Origin: Benincasa hispida
Taxonomy: Eukaryota > Streptophyta > Magnoliopsida > Cucurbitales > Cucurbitaceae
Assembly: GCF_009727055.1 (NCBI RefSeq)
Contig: NC_052353.1
Span: 42,752,586 to 42,816,585, forward strand
Direction of reading: 5' to 3'
DNA length: 64,000 nucleotides
Shown here in pieces: positions 23,666-35,290 of the stretch (the stretch's first letter is position 1; each line of letters opens with the position of its first letter). Under the pieces are notes generated by a model. The model was not told the origin of the DNA and did not search any database. It was given only the letters and a program-made list of their open reading frames with translations. The position numbers were made by a program, and so were the translations under genes.

Positions 23666-24292
23666 TAAATGGGTATATCACATGTTTCAATATAGAAAAA
23701 GAATATAAACAAAGAAAGTCAAGAATTTTATTTATATAAATATAGTGTTCCATTCACTTACAAACTCAATAATAGAACCAAACAAGGGTAAAAATAACTA
23801 TCATAAGTTCTAATATCAATTTATTTGGCAATACAAGGGAAAAAAATGAACTATAATGATTACGTCATTGACTAATAGGCAAAGTTTGCAAGTTCTAGAA
23901 TTGTGACCTTTAGAATGACAACGACTACATCTTAATGAACTACTTTTAGCTTCACCTATAGATGGAATCCTTTGTTTTTCAAGTCTTCCTGTTGAACGTT
24001 TAAAAATTAGAGGTAATGCTCTAATACCATCAACTAAAACCCTCCAATCCGAATGGACTCCAACAAGTCGAATACAACCAATATATGTCCATGACAACAC
24101 GCTTGAGTAATAATAACGAGATACATAGGAATAAATATCCATGTTAAGCAGCCGTAGAATAGCAAGCACATGAGAGTGTGGAGTTTCTTCAAAATCCCAT
24201 ACTCGATAGCTACAAGATCCCAAATTAAGCTTTACTAGAAATTGTTTATCACCATCTATTACTGAGTATTCAACGTTGTCAATAAGATGAAC

Positions 24293-24530
24293 CTAATAAA
24301 TACAAATGGGAAAAGAAATCAACACATACCAAATATACAAATAAATAAAAATTTGTAGAAATCTATCAATGTTAGGGTGATAGACTTCTATCACGATCTA
24401 TCAGTGATAGACAATGATAGACTTCAATCACAATCTATCAGTGATAGACTTCAATCACAATCTATCAGTGATAGACTTCAATCACAGTTTATTAGTGATA
24501 GACAGTATCACAGTCTATCACACTGAATAC
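24293..24530 (-). repeat. intron 2 of the MULE transposase, filled with palindromic repeats
   Basis: The minus-strand donor gtattc follows agaatg and the acceptor tttattag precedes gttcatc, restoring IDRRM|VHLID. Most of 24365-24525 consists of repeated tatcagtgatagactt-type units, each nearly self-complementary. Confidence 0.75.
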
Positions 24531-25345
24531 CATTCTCCTATCAATTTTATAAAGAACACTAACCATGAAACTTCTTGATTGTTCATATTGGTTGCGTAAT
24601 ATATTCTCTACCCAAGGAGACAAAATTGTTGTCATTGAAAAACTAGCTTTCCTTCGATCATGAAACCATTTTTGCAATAAACCTTTAATTGCATCGAGTA
24701 AACTTGCAACCGGAAAGTTCCTATTCTCTTTTAAAACAAAATTTACACACTCTGAAGGGTTTTTTGTCATCATTTTATACCTTTTTCTTCGAGAATATGC
24801 ACGAGACTTCTTCTTAAATCTTACATTAATAAGGTAACTTTGAATATTTGAAGAAATTGACTACACTGATCTCATATTAAACTCGAAGTCATCAACAATA
24901 TAAGATTTAGCACAATTAAAGCAAAAATGGTCAATCAAAGGATCCTTGAACAACTTCTTCAAATTTTGCAGAACATGTTGAATGCACACACAGTACTTAA
25001 CATTGTTAAACACACTTAAGACACCCTTTGGAATGCTCAAATATCGATCAAAGACAATGACTAAATGTTCTCTATCCCCTAAACTAGTTTGTATATGTTC
25101 GAAAAACCATTTCCATGATACATCATTCTCATAATCTACAATAGCAAATGCAAGGGGAAAAATATTATTGTTACCATCTAGTGTGGAAGCTGATAGTAGA
25201 GTACCATCAAATTTAGACTTAAAAAACGTGCCATCAACGGATATGGTAGGTCTACAGTACCTCCACCCCTCAATTTATGCACCAATAGCCATGAAACAGA
25301 ATTTAAAATGTCCATTTTCATCAATCTTTAGAGTAGTGTACGTTC

Positions 25346-25567
25346 CTGAAAAATAAATGAAAACAATTATATTAGTCACAATGGTAACAAATCAATCATT
25401 GTCTATCATTTCTAGATAGACAGTGATAGATAGCTATCATAGTCAATCAGTGATAGACAATGATGCACAACAATCATTGATAGACAGTGATAGATGACTA
25501 TCACGGTCCATCTACAATACACAGTGATATAAAATTTATAAGAAGAATAATTCATTTGAAATAATAC
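25346..25567 (-). repeat. intron 1 of the MULE transposase, filled with palindromic repeats
   Basis: The minus-strand donor gtatta follows aatccag and the acceptor tttttcag precedes gaacgtac, restoring NPG|TYTTLKID, a conserved MULE motif. Positions 25400-25530 are tgatagacagtgatag-type units. Confidence 0.78.
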
Positions 25568-26534
25568 CTGGATTCATTTCTTTCAACCTTTCAAAAAACT
25601 GTGGAATCAAGCTATATGATTTAGCTACATCACCATTTAATGATTTTAATTTATGTTCTTTTGCCCTCAAGCTTTATGATAACTAATATTAACACCAAGC
25701 TTAGTACGAGCCTTATGAACAATACCCCTAGGAAGGGAGTGATCTTTAGAGATAAACCTAAAATCCTCTTTCAAGCAGTCTCAAATTACAGATGAAGAAG
25801 CTTGCCTATGACAATATTAAGTTCTATTCATTGAACAATTATGGTCCGAAATATACTTTTTAAGCATCCACAACTCACTCTTCTTGTACCGAGATGCCCC
25901 AACATACCATTGACAACCTTCTTGCAAACATTTCAACTCAAATGACTTTTAATTTGACCGTGTAGTCTTAAATTGAAAATTCTTATTCACTATTATTACA
26001 TAAAAACACTTACACAGTATTTCTTTACTTCCAAATACATCTTTTTCCTTCAAATCACCATTAAAACCAACACTTCGTATAACTTGATCATTTGAAGAAC
26101 TAGAAAAACCATCTAAACATAACAATCTATCACCACCTCTACCACTAGTACCATTACAAGATCCTTCTACAGAATGATTACTAACATGAGCAACTAAAGG
26201 ATGCCTAGTTCTTGAATCTTTAGCCAAAGGAAAATACCAACTCACATCCTTATCTTTCTTTATTTGAAATACAGATTGAATATTAGTTTGAGCAAAATCC
26301 AACAATACTGATAAATCTATTGAAACATCTAACTAAATTTTACCGAATATCAAACTAACTAAATCATTGAAGTCTAAAATACATCAACAAAAACTCCAGC
26401 AACACTATAATTCTCATAAGAATTGTAATGAGTCCACTGTCCACCACAAAAAACGACTACATGAATATTAACTAATAGTATCAATTTACTACAATAAAAG
26501 AAAAAGAAGATTGTATAAGAAAGATGTTAATATG

Positions 26535-27050
26535 TATATAGCTCTATCACTGATAAGCAGTGATCAAGTGTTATCACTGTCTATCAGTAATAGAGAATGA
26601 TAGAGCTTAATCACAGCATCAATCATAGTATATCACTAAAGATAGAGCTTAATCACTGTTATAGAGAGTGATAGAGCTCTATAACTGTCTTATCACTAAT
26701 AGAAAGTGATAGAACTCTATCACTGTCTATCAGTGATAGAGTTCTATCACTTTGTATCACTGATAGATAGCGATAAATCTCTATCATTATCAATAAGTGC
26801 AAAGCTCTATCATTATGTATCACTGATAGATAGCACTATCACTGTCTATCAGTGATAGACAATGATAGAGCTCAATCACAGTATATTAAGCACGGTATAT
26901 CACTAGTGATAGAACTCAATCACTGTTATAGAGAGTGATAGAGTTCTATCACTTTCTAATGATAGAAAGTGATACAACTCTATCACTTTGTATAACTTAT
27001 AGATAGTGATAGATTTGTATCATTGTCTATCAGTGGTAGAGAAATATTCA
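26535..27050. repeat. TATCACTGATAG-type palindromic repeat array, largest tract
   Basis: About 500 bp of units such as gatagagctctatcactgtc and its inverse, with many perfect or near-perfect palindromes (ctatcactgatag, tagagctcta). It lies upstream of the transposase in the MULE and ends where the solo LTR begins. Unit spacing is irregular, about 20-40 bp. Confidence 0.9.
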
Positions 27051-27059
27051 CATCCATAC

Positions 27060-29172
27060 TGAAGGAAATTGAACTCAAGATTTTCATGAGCAACGGAAAA
27101 TAGATCATTCCAAATTACAATCATGAATGAATATTATAATTATAGTTGTACACAAAACATATAGTTATGTAATCGTTACAGATATTACAACATGAAAACT
27201 GCAAATGAACAAGGCGAAAGCTACAAACATTTGTAGACTCGTCTCCACGCTCCTTGCTCACGAATGCTCGAACACAGCAACCTCAAATGCTCGAACACCA
27301 TGACCGCAACACTGCACGAATACTTCATGCTCTTCATCAGCAATCGCCTCGGTCACGAACTCCCTAGCAAGAACACGAACAGCCTCCACAGAACCTCGAC
27401 AGTGTCAAGTTGAGTATGACACCACCAAGAAGGTTACCTTGGTATTCTCGGTGTGAGAATCCAGAGGGTGGGCTCTTTGTGGACTTGGTATGAGGCAGAC
27501 AAAGGAGGATTAAACAATCGTGTACACGATTGGGCAAGTGGGAGATGGTTGAAACCTATCGCATAGGTCAATGCCTAATCGTTTAGCTAAAGCTAAGCAA
27601 TCATCTAGCAAAAGCTAAGCGATCGTTTAGTTCAGTGTCTGTCACCTACAAAACACTACACGATTGTTTACTTAGCTTAAGCTGTCGCTTAGTAAATCAG
27701 TATTTACTTGACAACTCCCATGAGTTTCTTTTTTCGAGAGAAATCTCAAAACAATTTTTTCAACCTTTTATAAAAATTTCTCAATACTTACGAAAAATTG
27801 GAAAACAAATTTTCTTTTATCTCACGGTTACCATGAACCACCAATAACCTCCCACTCAATTGGTTATTAGAAAAAAAGATTTAATTATCCAATACTTAAT
27901 ATTATTATAAATATAAATGATAACCAACTTGTCATACTATATTTATAACCTATAGTTTTAATATTTCATCTCATGAAATATATAAACCATAGTTCTTTTT
28001 CTATTCCATGGTACTTAATGTAAATATCATTTACATCAATCCTCCTCTAAATGTATCTCATACATCATACCGATTATATCATATATAATCAAAATACCTC
28101 TTATCAATTTGAGGATTTCAAATCAACACCAATAACTGATCCTCAACTGAATCCATTGAGCTATCAACGGGACCATATGGACCTGTAGCTCAAAGCTCCA
28201 ACGGTACGTGAATAACTGACTAAACTCTTTAGTCACGGGATCCACCATCCATTAACTATCAGGCACTCTACTAAAGATCGACAGCTGAACAGTCCTTACC
28301 ATAGATATATTATGTGTCTATATTAACTAATCAGAAGTTCGACAACCCTTTGCAGATCGCTCGTAAGTACAGCTGGGCCAATAACCGTTTATCCCCCTGT
28401 AGTTACATCTAACTCTTTAAGTACCACTGATCCCTCTAATGAACATAAATCATAGTCCTACTATGACTGAGTCCTCTCTTCCAAAGAGAAGTTGTGGCCA
28501 CTATGTTCAATCTCCAGAATCAGCTCTTAAGGGAGCAATCTATCTACTTATCTCTGCTTTGGGAAAGAAGTGAATTTCATCTTATGGATTGAGTTCCCAG
28601 CTCCCAGATCAAACAAGTCCCCAAAAAGGTAGGCATGTTGAGTTGGCAATCTAGCAACTCTCACCCATACTAATTAAAGGACCCTCAAAGGCAGGAGTTC
28701 CCAAAACACTCAGGATTGAGGTGTGTCACATATGGTCGTTTAGGTGAGATGTAAGTCTCTAGTATCAATGGTGTTATACAGAGTCTAGTCATCTCGTGGT
28801 CTAGGTCTTATACAAACTCTTTATATAGGACACCCCCGCTCGCACGTCTCTACATGAATGGTCAAGATCTACAATCTGTAGTAGTTTACAATAATTGCAA
28901 ACCTCTACAAAGCGGGTCGTATCCGTAGTGTCACCAGAATCAGATATCCCACCTTAATTCTTATACTACAAACCTTTTTAGGTTATCACTTAAGGCATGA
29001 TCCACTTGTATATCACATATACATGCTTAAGTTCACATAAGATAGCCGAGGAGCATTGTTTATTGGATATGAGTAAATATAAGAATTAAATAATACTTAT
29101 TTTATTAATCAAACAATGTGTATCTTTACAAAACAACAAGACTCTGGGAGAATTAGGACACCAATCCCAACA
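27060..29172 (-). mobile_element. family A solo LTR with target duplication CATAC
   Basis: The minus strand starts at 29172 with TGTTGGGATTGG and ends at 27060 with CCTTCA. CATAC at 27055-27059 is repeated at 29173-29177, so the copy is a complete solo LTR of 2113 bp left by recombination between two LTRs. It contains CGATCG-type repeats at 27515-27690 and the conserved family A block at 28120-28980. The open frame 27635-27847 is chance. Confidence 0.92.
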
Positions 29173-29239
29173 CATACATAGTCACACCAAAAACTATCTA
29201 TCTGTGGGAAAGAAGCCATAGATCGACAGTGCTATACGG

Positions 29240-29455
29240 TCGTTTAGCACGCAAGGATGCGTCAAGTATCCAATACCGCTTGAGCGCCTACACGATCATG
29301 CAGCCAACACAACATGATCGTGTAAAAAACTCTACACGATCGCGTAGCATTAGCTATACAATCGTTTAGAAAATGATACACAATGGAGTAGTAAACTCTT
29401 CATAATCACATAACAAAAGTTATCCGATCGTTTAGCTTTGGATACACGATGCGAC
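29240..29455. repeat. CGATCG-type palindromic repeat tract in the MULE
   Basis: Repeated motifs of the type tacacgatcgcgtagc and gatcgtttagc are interspersed with unique sequence. The same motif occurs within family A LTRs; here it lies to the right of the solo LTR, outside its CATAC duplication. It may be older than the LTR insertion or belong to the MULE leader. Confidence 0.75.
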
Positions 29456-29724
29456 GACCTCCGTTTCGTCTTCTCTATCGAAACGCATTGCAATCCTTCT
29501 CCTAAAGCGTCACGAGCGACTCAAAATTTAACAAATACAGATTCGATTGCAAATTATTACCCAAAAACACAAGGGCCCTAACAAATTGAATTTGTAAAAT
29601 TTAAAGAAAGCCTTAAAATGAGAAATCTATCCCGAAACATTTATCAACAATTCATCCACAAATATTTATCACATAAACACAATGTAGATAAAAAAAAAAC
29701 CCACCAGTACTATAAACGAATTCG

Positions 29725-30170
29725 ATGAAGAAACGTACGCTTACAAACACAAAAAATAGAAGAAAAAAATCGTACCATGGTCGAGGAAGAATTTCGATGA
29801 AGAAGATCACAGTGTCAAGAAGGAGAATGGGCAAGGAAGAAGATCGCAGCGTTCGGCGAGGAAGAAGGAAAAATAGCGTTCAGCGAGGAAGAAGATCACT
29901 GCATCGATGAGGAAGAAAGAAGAACAGTGTTCAGCGAGCGCGACAAATAAAATTTGAAGAAAAGGAAAATTGGCGAGGAGGAAAATTATGGTGTCGAGAA
30001 GGAGAATAAGCGGGGAAAAACATCAATACGATGTTTGTAATTTGAGAATGGCGAGGAGAAAAATCACGACGTTGACGAGGAAGCAGAGTTCAGCGAGCAA
30101 GGGCGGCAAATGAAATTTCAAAAAATGGAAATTCGGTGAGGAAGAAGGGTATTTTTCGTAATTTTAAAAA
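29725..30170 (-). other. GA-rich right terminal region of the MULE
   Basis: The plus strand is purine-rich with repeated gcgaggaagaag phrases (29840-30160). The open frame 29725-29910 translates to a basic low-complexity peptide and is not a convincing gene. The left end of the MULE has a matching pyrimidine-rich stretch (22070-22190) in inverted position, consistent with long, decayed subterminal inverted repeats. Confidence 0.5.
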
Positions 30171-30246
30171 AAGGAAAATTGTAATTTGTTTTTTTTTCTA
30201 TAAATTGAAAATATTTTTGTTTTTTTCTTATTTATAAGAATTCCCC

Positions 30247-31289
30247 TTATTATTATTTGATTGTTAAATGATTATTTTTCTCAAAATTTTGAAATGAATT
30301 TATTGTTTATCAATTAATCTATTAAATTTTATAGAGTTGTCACAATTAATTTTATAAATTAAATACAAAAATAATTTGTTTCCATAAAATTCAGATAGCA
30401 TTTTCATACACGACCAGATACACTTATCCTTGATTTTAATTAATCTTATTTCCAGGTTTATAATTCACATTTATCCTTATTTTCTGGACATCAAGAAAAC
30501 CTTAAACCAAATGGTCCCTGATAGAATTCTATAAGTATCTATCACATAGTATCAATAATAGATTTCTATCAGTTTCTATCATCGATAGATACTGGTGAAC
30601 TTCTATCAGCTTCTATAAAGAAGATTAAATTTTATTATTTTATGTAAACAATTTCTCTTAGATTTCTATATTTTGAAAATCTCCCTTTTTATATGTCATT
30701 TAAGAAAAATTCAAGACTTTTTAATGAAACTAGTTTTTATAACGTCGGTTGAACGTGTTTGAAGAATTTTAAATTATCATTTATTTATAAAAGCTAATCT
30801 ACAATTTCATTATGAAGGAATATTTAAGCATTTTACAATCATATATAAAGTTATCGCAAATATTGACACTTTATATTAACAATGTGAAATATGATGATTT
30901 ATGGTTACATTTATCTTTTGTCATTATTGTCACATTGTATAGCTTTTTTTTATTATTAATTTTTTTTTAATAATAAACATGACTTTATTTAATGTTCTTT
31001 TTTATAAATTTTCAAAATTATAAATTGAGAAAAAAAGGGTTTGAATATACGTGAGATATATGAAGAAAAAAAAATGTTACGTTTTCTTATCTTCTCAACT
31101 CTCAACTTTTACACTTTTCTTATTTTTTCTAATTAATTTTAATATATACTGAAATTTACAATTAGTTGATGAATGAACTATTAATATTTATAAAAATAAT
31201 ATATGTTATAAAAACTAACAAAAGTCATACTAATATAAAAGTACACAAAACAAGAAGCTAGGACATAATATGTGCCCAGTACAAAATCT
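30247..31289. other. AT-rich spacer
   Basis: No gene here. A short TATCACTGATAG-type tract lies at 30515-30610, outside the MULE. The remainder is AT-rich with homopolymer runs. Confidence 0.65.
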
Positions 31290-33060
31290 CCCACTTGCCA
31301 TAAACTAGATGTAGCACGTCCCGTAGACCCATACTGTGTAGGTGACCCTTAAACACCTAAGTCATGAGGGTCTTTATAAATGGATCAGCAACGTTGTGCA
31401 CTAAAGCTATCTACGTAACGATCACATCCTCTTAATGCACAATCTTTCAAATGAAATGATACTTCTGCTCTATGTGCTTTCCGCTTTTGTGACTCCTAGG
31501 CTCTCGGGAATTGGCCACGACACTACTATTATCACAATAAAGGGTGATGGGCTTTGACATGTTTGGAACCACTTCAAAATCAGTCGGGAGTTTTCTAAGC
31601 CACACAACTTTCTTAGTAGCTTCACAAGCTGCAACCTACCCAGCCTCCATAGTTGAGTCAGCAATGCAGCCTTGCTTGGTACTCATCTAGACTACTGCCT
31701 CTCCATTAAGAGTGAACACTGATCCTGATGTGGATTTCTTAGAATCTTTATCAGTCTGGAAATCGGAGTTCGTGGATCCTGTAAGTATCAAATCCTTAGA
31801 ACCATACACGAGCATGTAGTCCCTCGTTCTCCGAAGATACTTGAAGATGTTCTTAATGGCGCTCCAGTGATCAAATCCTAGATTAGACTGATATTTACTG
31901 ACCATCCCCACCGCATAGCAGATGTCAGATCTAGTACATAACTTCGCATACATCAGGCTACCAACAGTCAATGCATAGGGGATCTGTCTCATTTTCTCAA
32001 CCTCTCGAGGTGTCTTAGGACACTATTTCTTGGACAAAATAACTCCATTCCTGAAAGAGAGCAAACCTTTCTTAGAGTTCTACATCGAAAACTTGACAAG
32101 CATCTTGTAACTGTACGATACTTGAGACAAGGCTAGTGTTTTGTTCTTTTGATCTCTAAAGATCTAAATGCCCAGAACTAATTGTGCCTCTCCCAAATCT
32201 TTTATTTGGAATTGGGTCGCTAGCCAATTTTTAATTTTGGTCAGTAGACCTACTTCATTCATAATTTGTAGGATATTGTCTATAACAACACAAGAAAATC
32301 TACTGAACTATGATAATTCTCTTGTAAACATAAGGTTTATCAACATTCTGATAAAAGCCATAAGATTTGATTGTAGTGTCAAATCTTATATCCAAGATCG
32401 AGAATCTTGTTTCAATCCATAAATGGACCGATTAAACCTATAAACTTTTTGCGCTTGACTTTGGGTTATGAATCCCTCAGGTTACTCCATATATATAGTC
32501 TCCTTAAGATTATCATTTCGAAAAGCAGTCTTGACATCCATTTGTCAAATCTCATAGTCATAATATAAGGTAATGGACTGGAGTATTCATATAGACTTCA
32601 ACATGGCAACAGGTGAGAAAGTCTCCTCATAGTCGACTTCTTCAACTTGGGTATAACTCTTTCCCGAAAGTCTAGCGTTGAAGGTTTACACCTTTACATC
32701 AACACCCTGTTTTCTCTTGTAGATCATTTGCAGCCTATAGATTTGACCCCATCAGGATGATCTATAAGATTCCAAATTGAATAGAAGTACATAAACTCCA
32801 TCTCGAGATCCATAGCTTTGATCCATTTATCTTTGTCAACATCCTTCATTGTCTTCTTGTAAGACAATGGATCCTCAATATCTTTATCAACTATAATAGC
32901 TAGGGTTTCTGTTAAACCCATATAACGAATAAGCGGGTTCATAACTTTCCCACTATGTCGAGGCTCCCTCAAAATTTGAAGTGGATGTGGCCTACTAGAT
33001 GAACCAACTTTCAACAACTCTTGTTGAGGTTTAGGGTTCTTCAACAACTTTTGTTGAAGG
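31290..33060 (-). pseudogene. Ty1/copia (Tork-like) reverse transcriptase and RNase H, broken
   Basis: On the minus strand, RT begins near 33047 with DPLSYKKTMKDVDKDKWIKAM and WNLIDHPDGVKSIGCK. A strongly decayed middle follows (32720-32000), then IPYALTVGSLMYAKLCTRSD, HWSAIKNIFKYLRRTRDYML and SDFQTDKDSKKSTSG (31992-31687). RNase H follows, with the two halves in different frames (EAEYVAACEATKKVVWLRKLL and LYCDNSGVVANSREPRSHK around 31660-31490). The order is typical of copia pol. Frame shifts and stops are many, so the copy is dead and older than Copia-1. Confidence 0.87.
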
Positions 33061-33284
33061 TTCAGTAGATTCTGAAAAATTCATTTAACAATATCTTACT
33101 ATAAGACTTATGCTCCCTTATGCCGTCTTCTTTTAAAAAATAGTGTTTGTCGACATAAACACTTCATTATCTTTAGGATCGTAGAAATAACCACCTCTTT
33201 TTCCTTTAGGATAACCTACAAATAGGCACAATTTTGAACGAGATTTCAATTTCTTAGGATTTATCTCAAGCACGTGTGCTGGGC

Positions 33285-34160
33285 AACCCTAGATCTTGAA
33301 ATAGGTTAAACTACTTTTACTACCATTCCATAATTCCAAAGGTGTTCCAGTAACACTTTTGGAATGAATGCAGTTCAAAATATAAGCTGTAATTTGTATT
33401 GCATGACCCCAAAACAAGTTAGGTAAGGAAACATAACTCATCATAGACCGGATATATCCAATAAGATTCAATTTCTTCTTTCTGATACACTATTTTGCTG
33501 AGGTGTACCAAATGTTGAGAGTTGGGATACAATTCCATGCTCTATCAAATAATCTTGGAATTTTAGATCCATAGATTCTCCACCTCAATCAGATCAAAAT
33601 GTTTTAATTGTTTTACTATTTGTATTTTCAACTTCAGCCTTGTACACCTTGAACCTTTCAAGAGCTTTAGACTTATGTTGCATCAAATAAACATACCCAT
33701 ATCTAGAATAATCGTCAGTAAAAGTGATGAAATATTCAAACCTTCCTCTTGCCTTAACATTTATCGGACCACAGAGGTCTAAATGTACAAGTTTTAATGG
33801 TTCTTTGGCCTGTTACCTTTTCCAATAAAAGACCTTTTAGTCATTTTGCCTCCAAGGCATGACACACAAATAGGTAAAGAAATTTCTTCTCACTTAGACA
33901 TCCACTTTTGACTAGTCTCTCAATTCTATTGAGATTTATGTGTCCTAATTTTAGGTTCCAAAGATGAGCATTTTCTTTAGAAGAAATTTTCTATTATTTA
34001 TTCTAAGTTATCGCAGTTTTAAACAGTTCAGTATTAAGGAGGGCTTTAGTTGCTAACGGGCTTAGTACATAAAGATTGTCTTCCAACTTAGCAGAACAAA
34101 GTTCTATATCATTCTTAGAAATAAATGTTTTATTCAAAGAAAAATGTACATAATACAATT
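33285..34160 (-). pseudogene. copia integrase remnant
   Basis: 33471-33289 gives MNLIGYIRSMMSYVSLPNLFWG, TAYILNCIHSKSV and GTPLELWNGSKSSLTYFKI, the integrase C-terminal half. The core continues to the right on the minus strand in several frames (33480-33800), and the HHCC/pre-integrase part lies at about 33870-34160. No single frame spans the domain. Confidence 0.8.
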
Positions 34161-34369
34161 ATTCAATTAAACACTTTACAGAAACTAAGTTCCTCTTTAA
34201 ATCAGGAACTACATATACATTTTCCAACAAAATATGATTTTTCTGTAAAGTAAGTCAGAGTCTTCCAACTACCCTTGTAGACACGTGCCCAGTTCCAACA
34301 CGCATCGTCATCTCACCGTGCTAGCTACCACCAGGAATCAATTCCCTTAAATGAAGAACAAACATGGTT

Positions 34370-35290
34370 AGTGGCGTCTGAATCTAATATCCAGGCCAAA
34401 TCATCATTCTTCATTAAACGGGTCTCCAAAACAAGTAAATCACGTTTACCTTGCTTGGCCTTTTTCTTTTCTGCCATGTACTTGAGACAATTCCTCTTAC
34501 AATGTCCCTCCTATATTGTAATGGAAACAAAATCCCTTTGGAGTCTTGGCGTTTTTGCCCTTTTGGGCAGTAGTTGTTGGGTTAGCTTTACCCCTTCCAC
34601 CTTTCTTTTTCTTCCACTTTTTGGTGCCAGAAGAGGAAGACATAAACTTAGTTCCAGAGGTTGAACCTCTGAAGAACTTTTTAGAGGACGAGGCAACATT
34701 TTCCTCACCCTTCTATTCCTTCACTTTCATTAAGGATTGGAAAGTCTACAGCTTGTTGAGCAAGGTAGTCAAGTTGTAGTAAATTTTTTTCATAACAACA
34801 TTACTACGGAACTATAGGAAACTTTCAAGTAAAGTTTCCAGAATGAAGCTAACCTAACTAGCCCCATCAATGACAGACTCATTCATCTCAAACACATTAA
34901 AGTGGACCATCAGGTTGAGAACATGTTCTCGAACAGAGGACTCTTCTTGCATACGACATTCAAGATGAATTTAAGAGTGTAATGGCTGAGTTGAGTGGAC
35001 AGTTGTCCGAACATTTTCCACAGGGACTCAATGATCTCACAGGTAGTGAGAATAGGCTCATGCTTCCTGGCTAAGACTTCAGAAAGCCTTGTGAAGATAT
35101 ACACTCGGGAATTTTCATTTGTCCGTACCCAACACTCTTATGCCTCCCGAACATTTCGAATGGCATTTTGAGTTGGGACTAGAGGACATTCCTCCAATAG
35201 GACAAGTCATAGATGATGAGAACTATATTAATTGTATTTTTCCAGGTGATGTAATTATCGCCAATTAATTTTTCGGCGGCGAGCACATTT
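34370..35290 (-). pseudogene. copia gag remnant with zinc knuckle
   Basis: On the minus strand, gag begins near 35270 with DNYITWKNTINIVLIIYDL. Later parts read LTTLLNKL and TFQSLMKVKE near 34780-34720, then SSSKKFFRGSTSGTKFMSSS and a lysine-rich KKWKKKKGGRGKAN stretch. The final piece is a degraded knuckle (FCFHYN, then CKRNC in another frame) near 34540-34480. The pattern matches Tork-type copia gag. The open frames on the opposite strand (34371-34779) are shadows. Confidence 0.78.

Larger units (their letters stand above)
23875..26330 (-). pseudogene. MULE transposase (MuDR type), degenerate, with two introns
   Basis: Read on the minus strand from about 26305. An N-terminal variable part is followed by the MuDR DNA-binding-like region (SFELKCLQEGCQWYVGASRY near 25940; FRFISKDHSLPRGIVHKART near 25750). 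After intron 1 comes NPG|TYTTLKIDENGHFKF, then the catalytic core with SVDGTFFKSKFDGTLL, LAFAIVDYENDVSWKWFF, LVIVFDRYLSI and CIQHVLQNLKKLF. MTKNPSECVNFVLKENRNFP follows at 24773. After intron 2 come VHLIDNVEYSVIDG and a SWIM-like finger (CSYRVWDFEETPHSH, with two zinc ligands changed), and finally an intact CCHC knuckle (CSRCHSKGHNSRTC). In-frame stops occur near 25275, 24860 and 25800. The active enzyme would cut and paste the element in the nucleus. Confidence 0.85.
21939..30246 (-). mobile_element. Mutator-like element (MULE), nonfunctional
   Basis: The element is flanked by TTATTATTA at 21930-21938 and 30247-30255, a 9-bp direct repeat of the size Mutator elements create. The ends look like imperfect inverted repeats: left GAGGGATTTTTAAATATAAA, right (reverse strand) GGGGAATTCTTATAAATAAG. 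Inside lie a minus-strand MuDR-type transposase relic, several tracts of palindromic repeats and a family A solo LTR (27060-29172). Without the solo LTR the element is about 6.2 kb. The flanking repeat is simple AT sequence, so the boundaries are likely but not certain. Confidence 0.65.

Noticed and set aside
29725..29910. Basic 61-residue open frame
   Set aside because: Purine-rich low-complexity end of the MULE; no recognisable domain.
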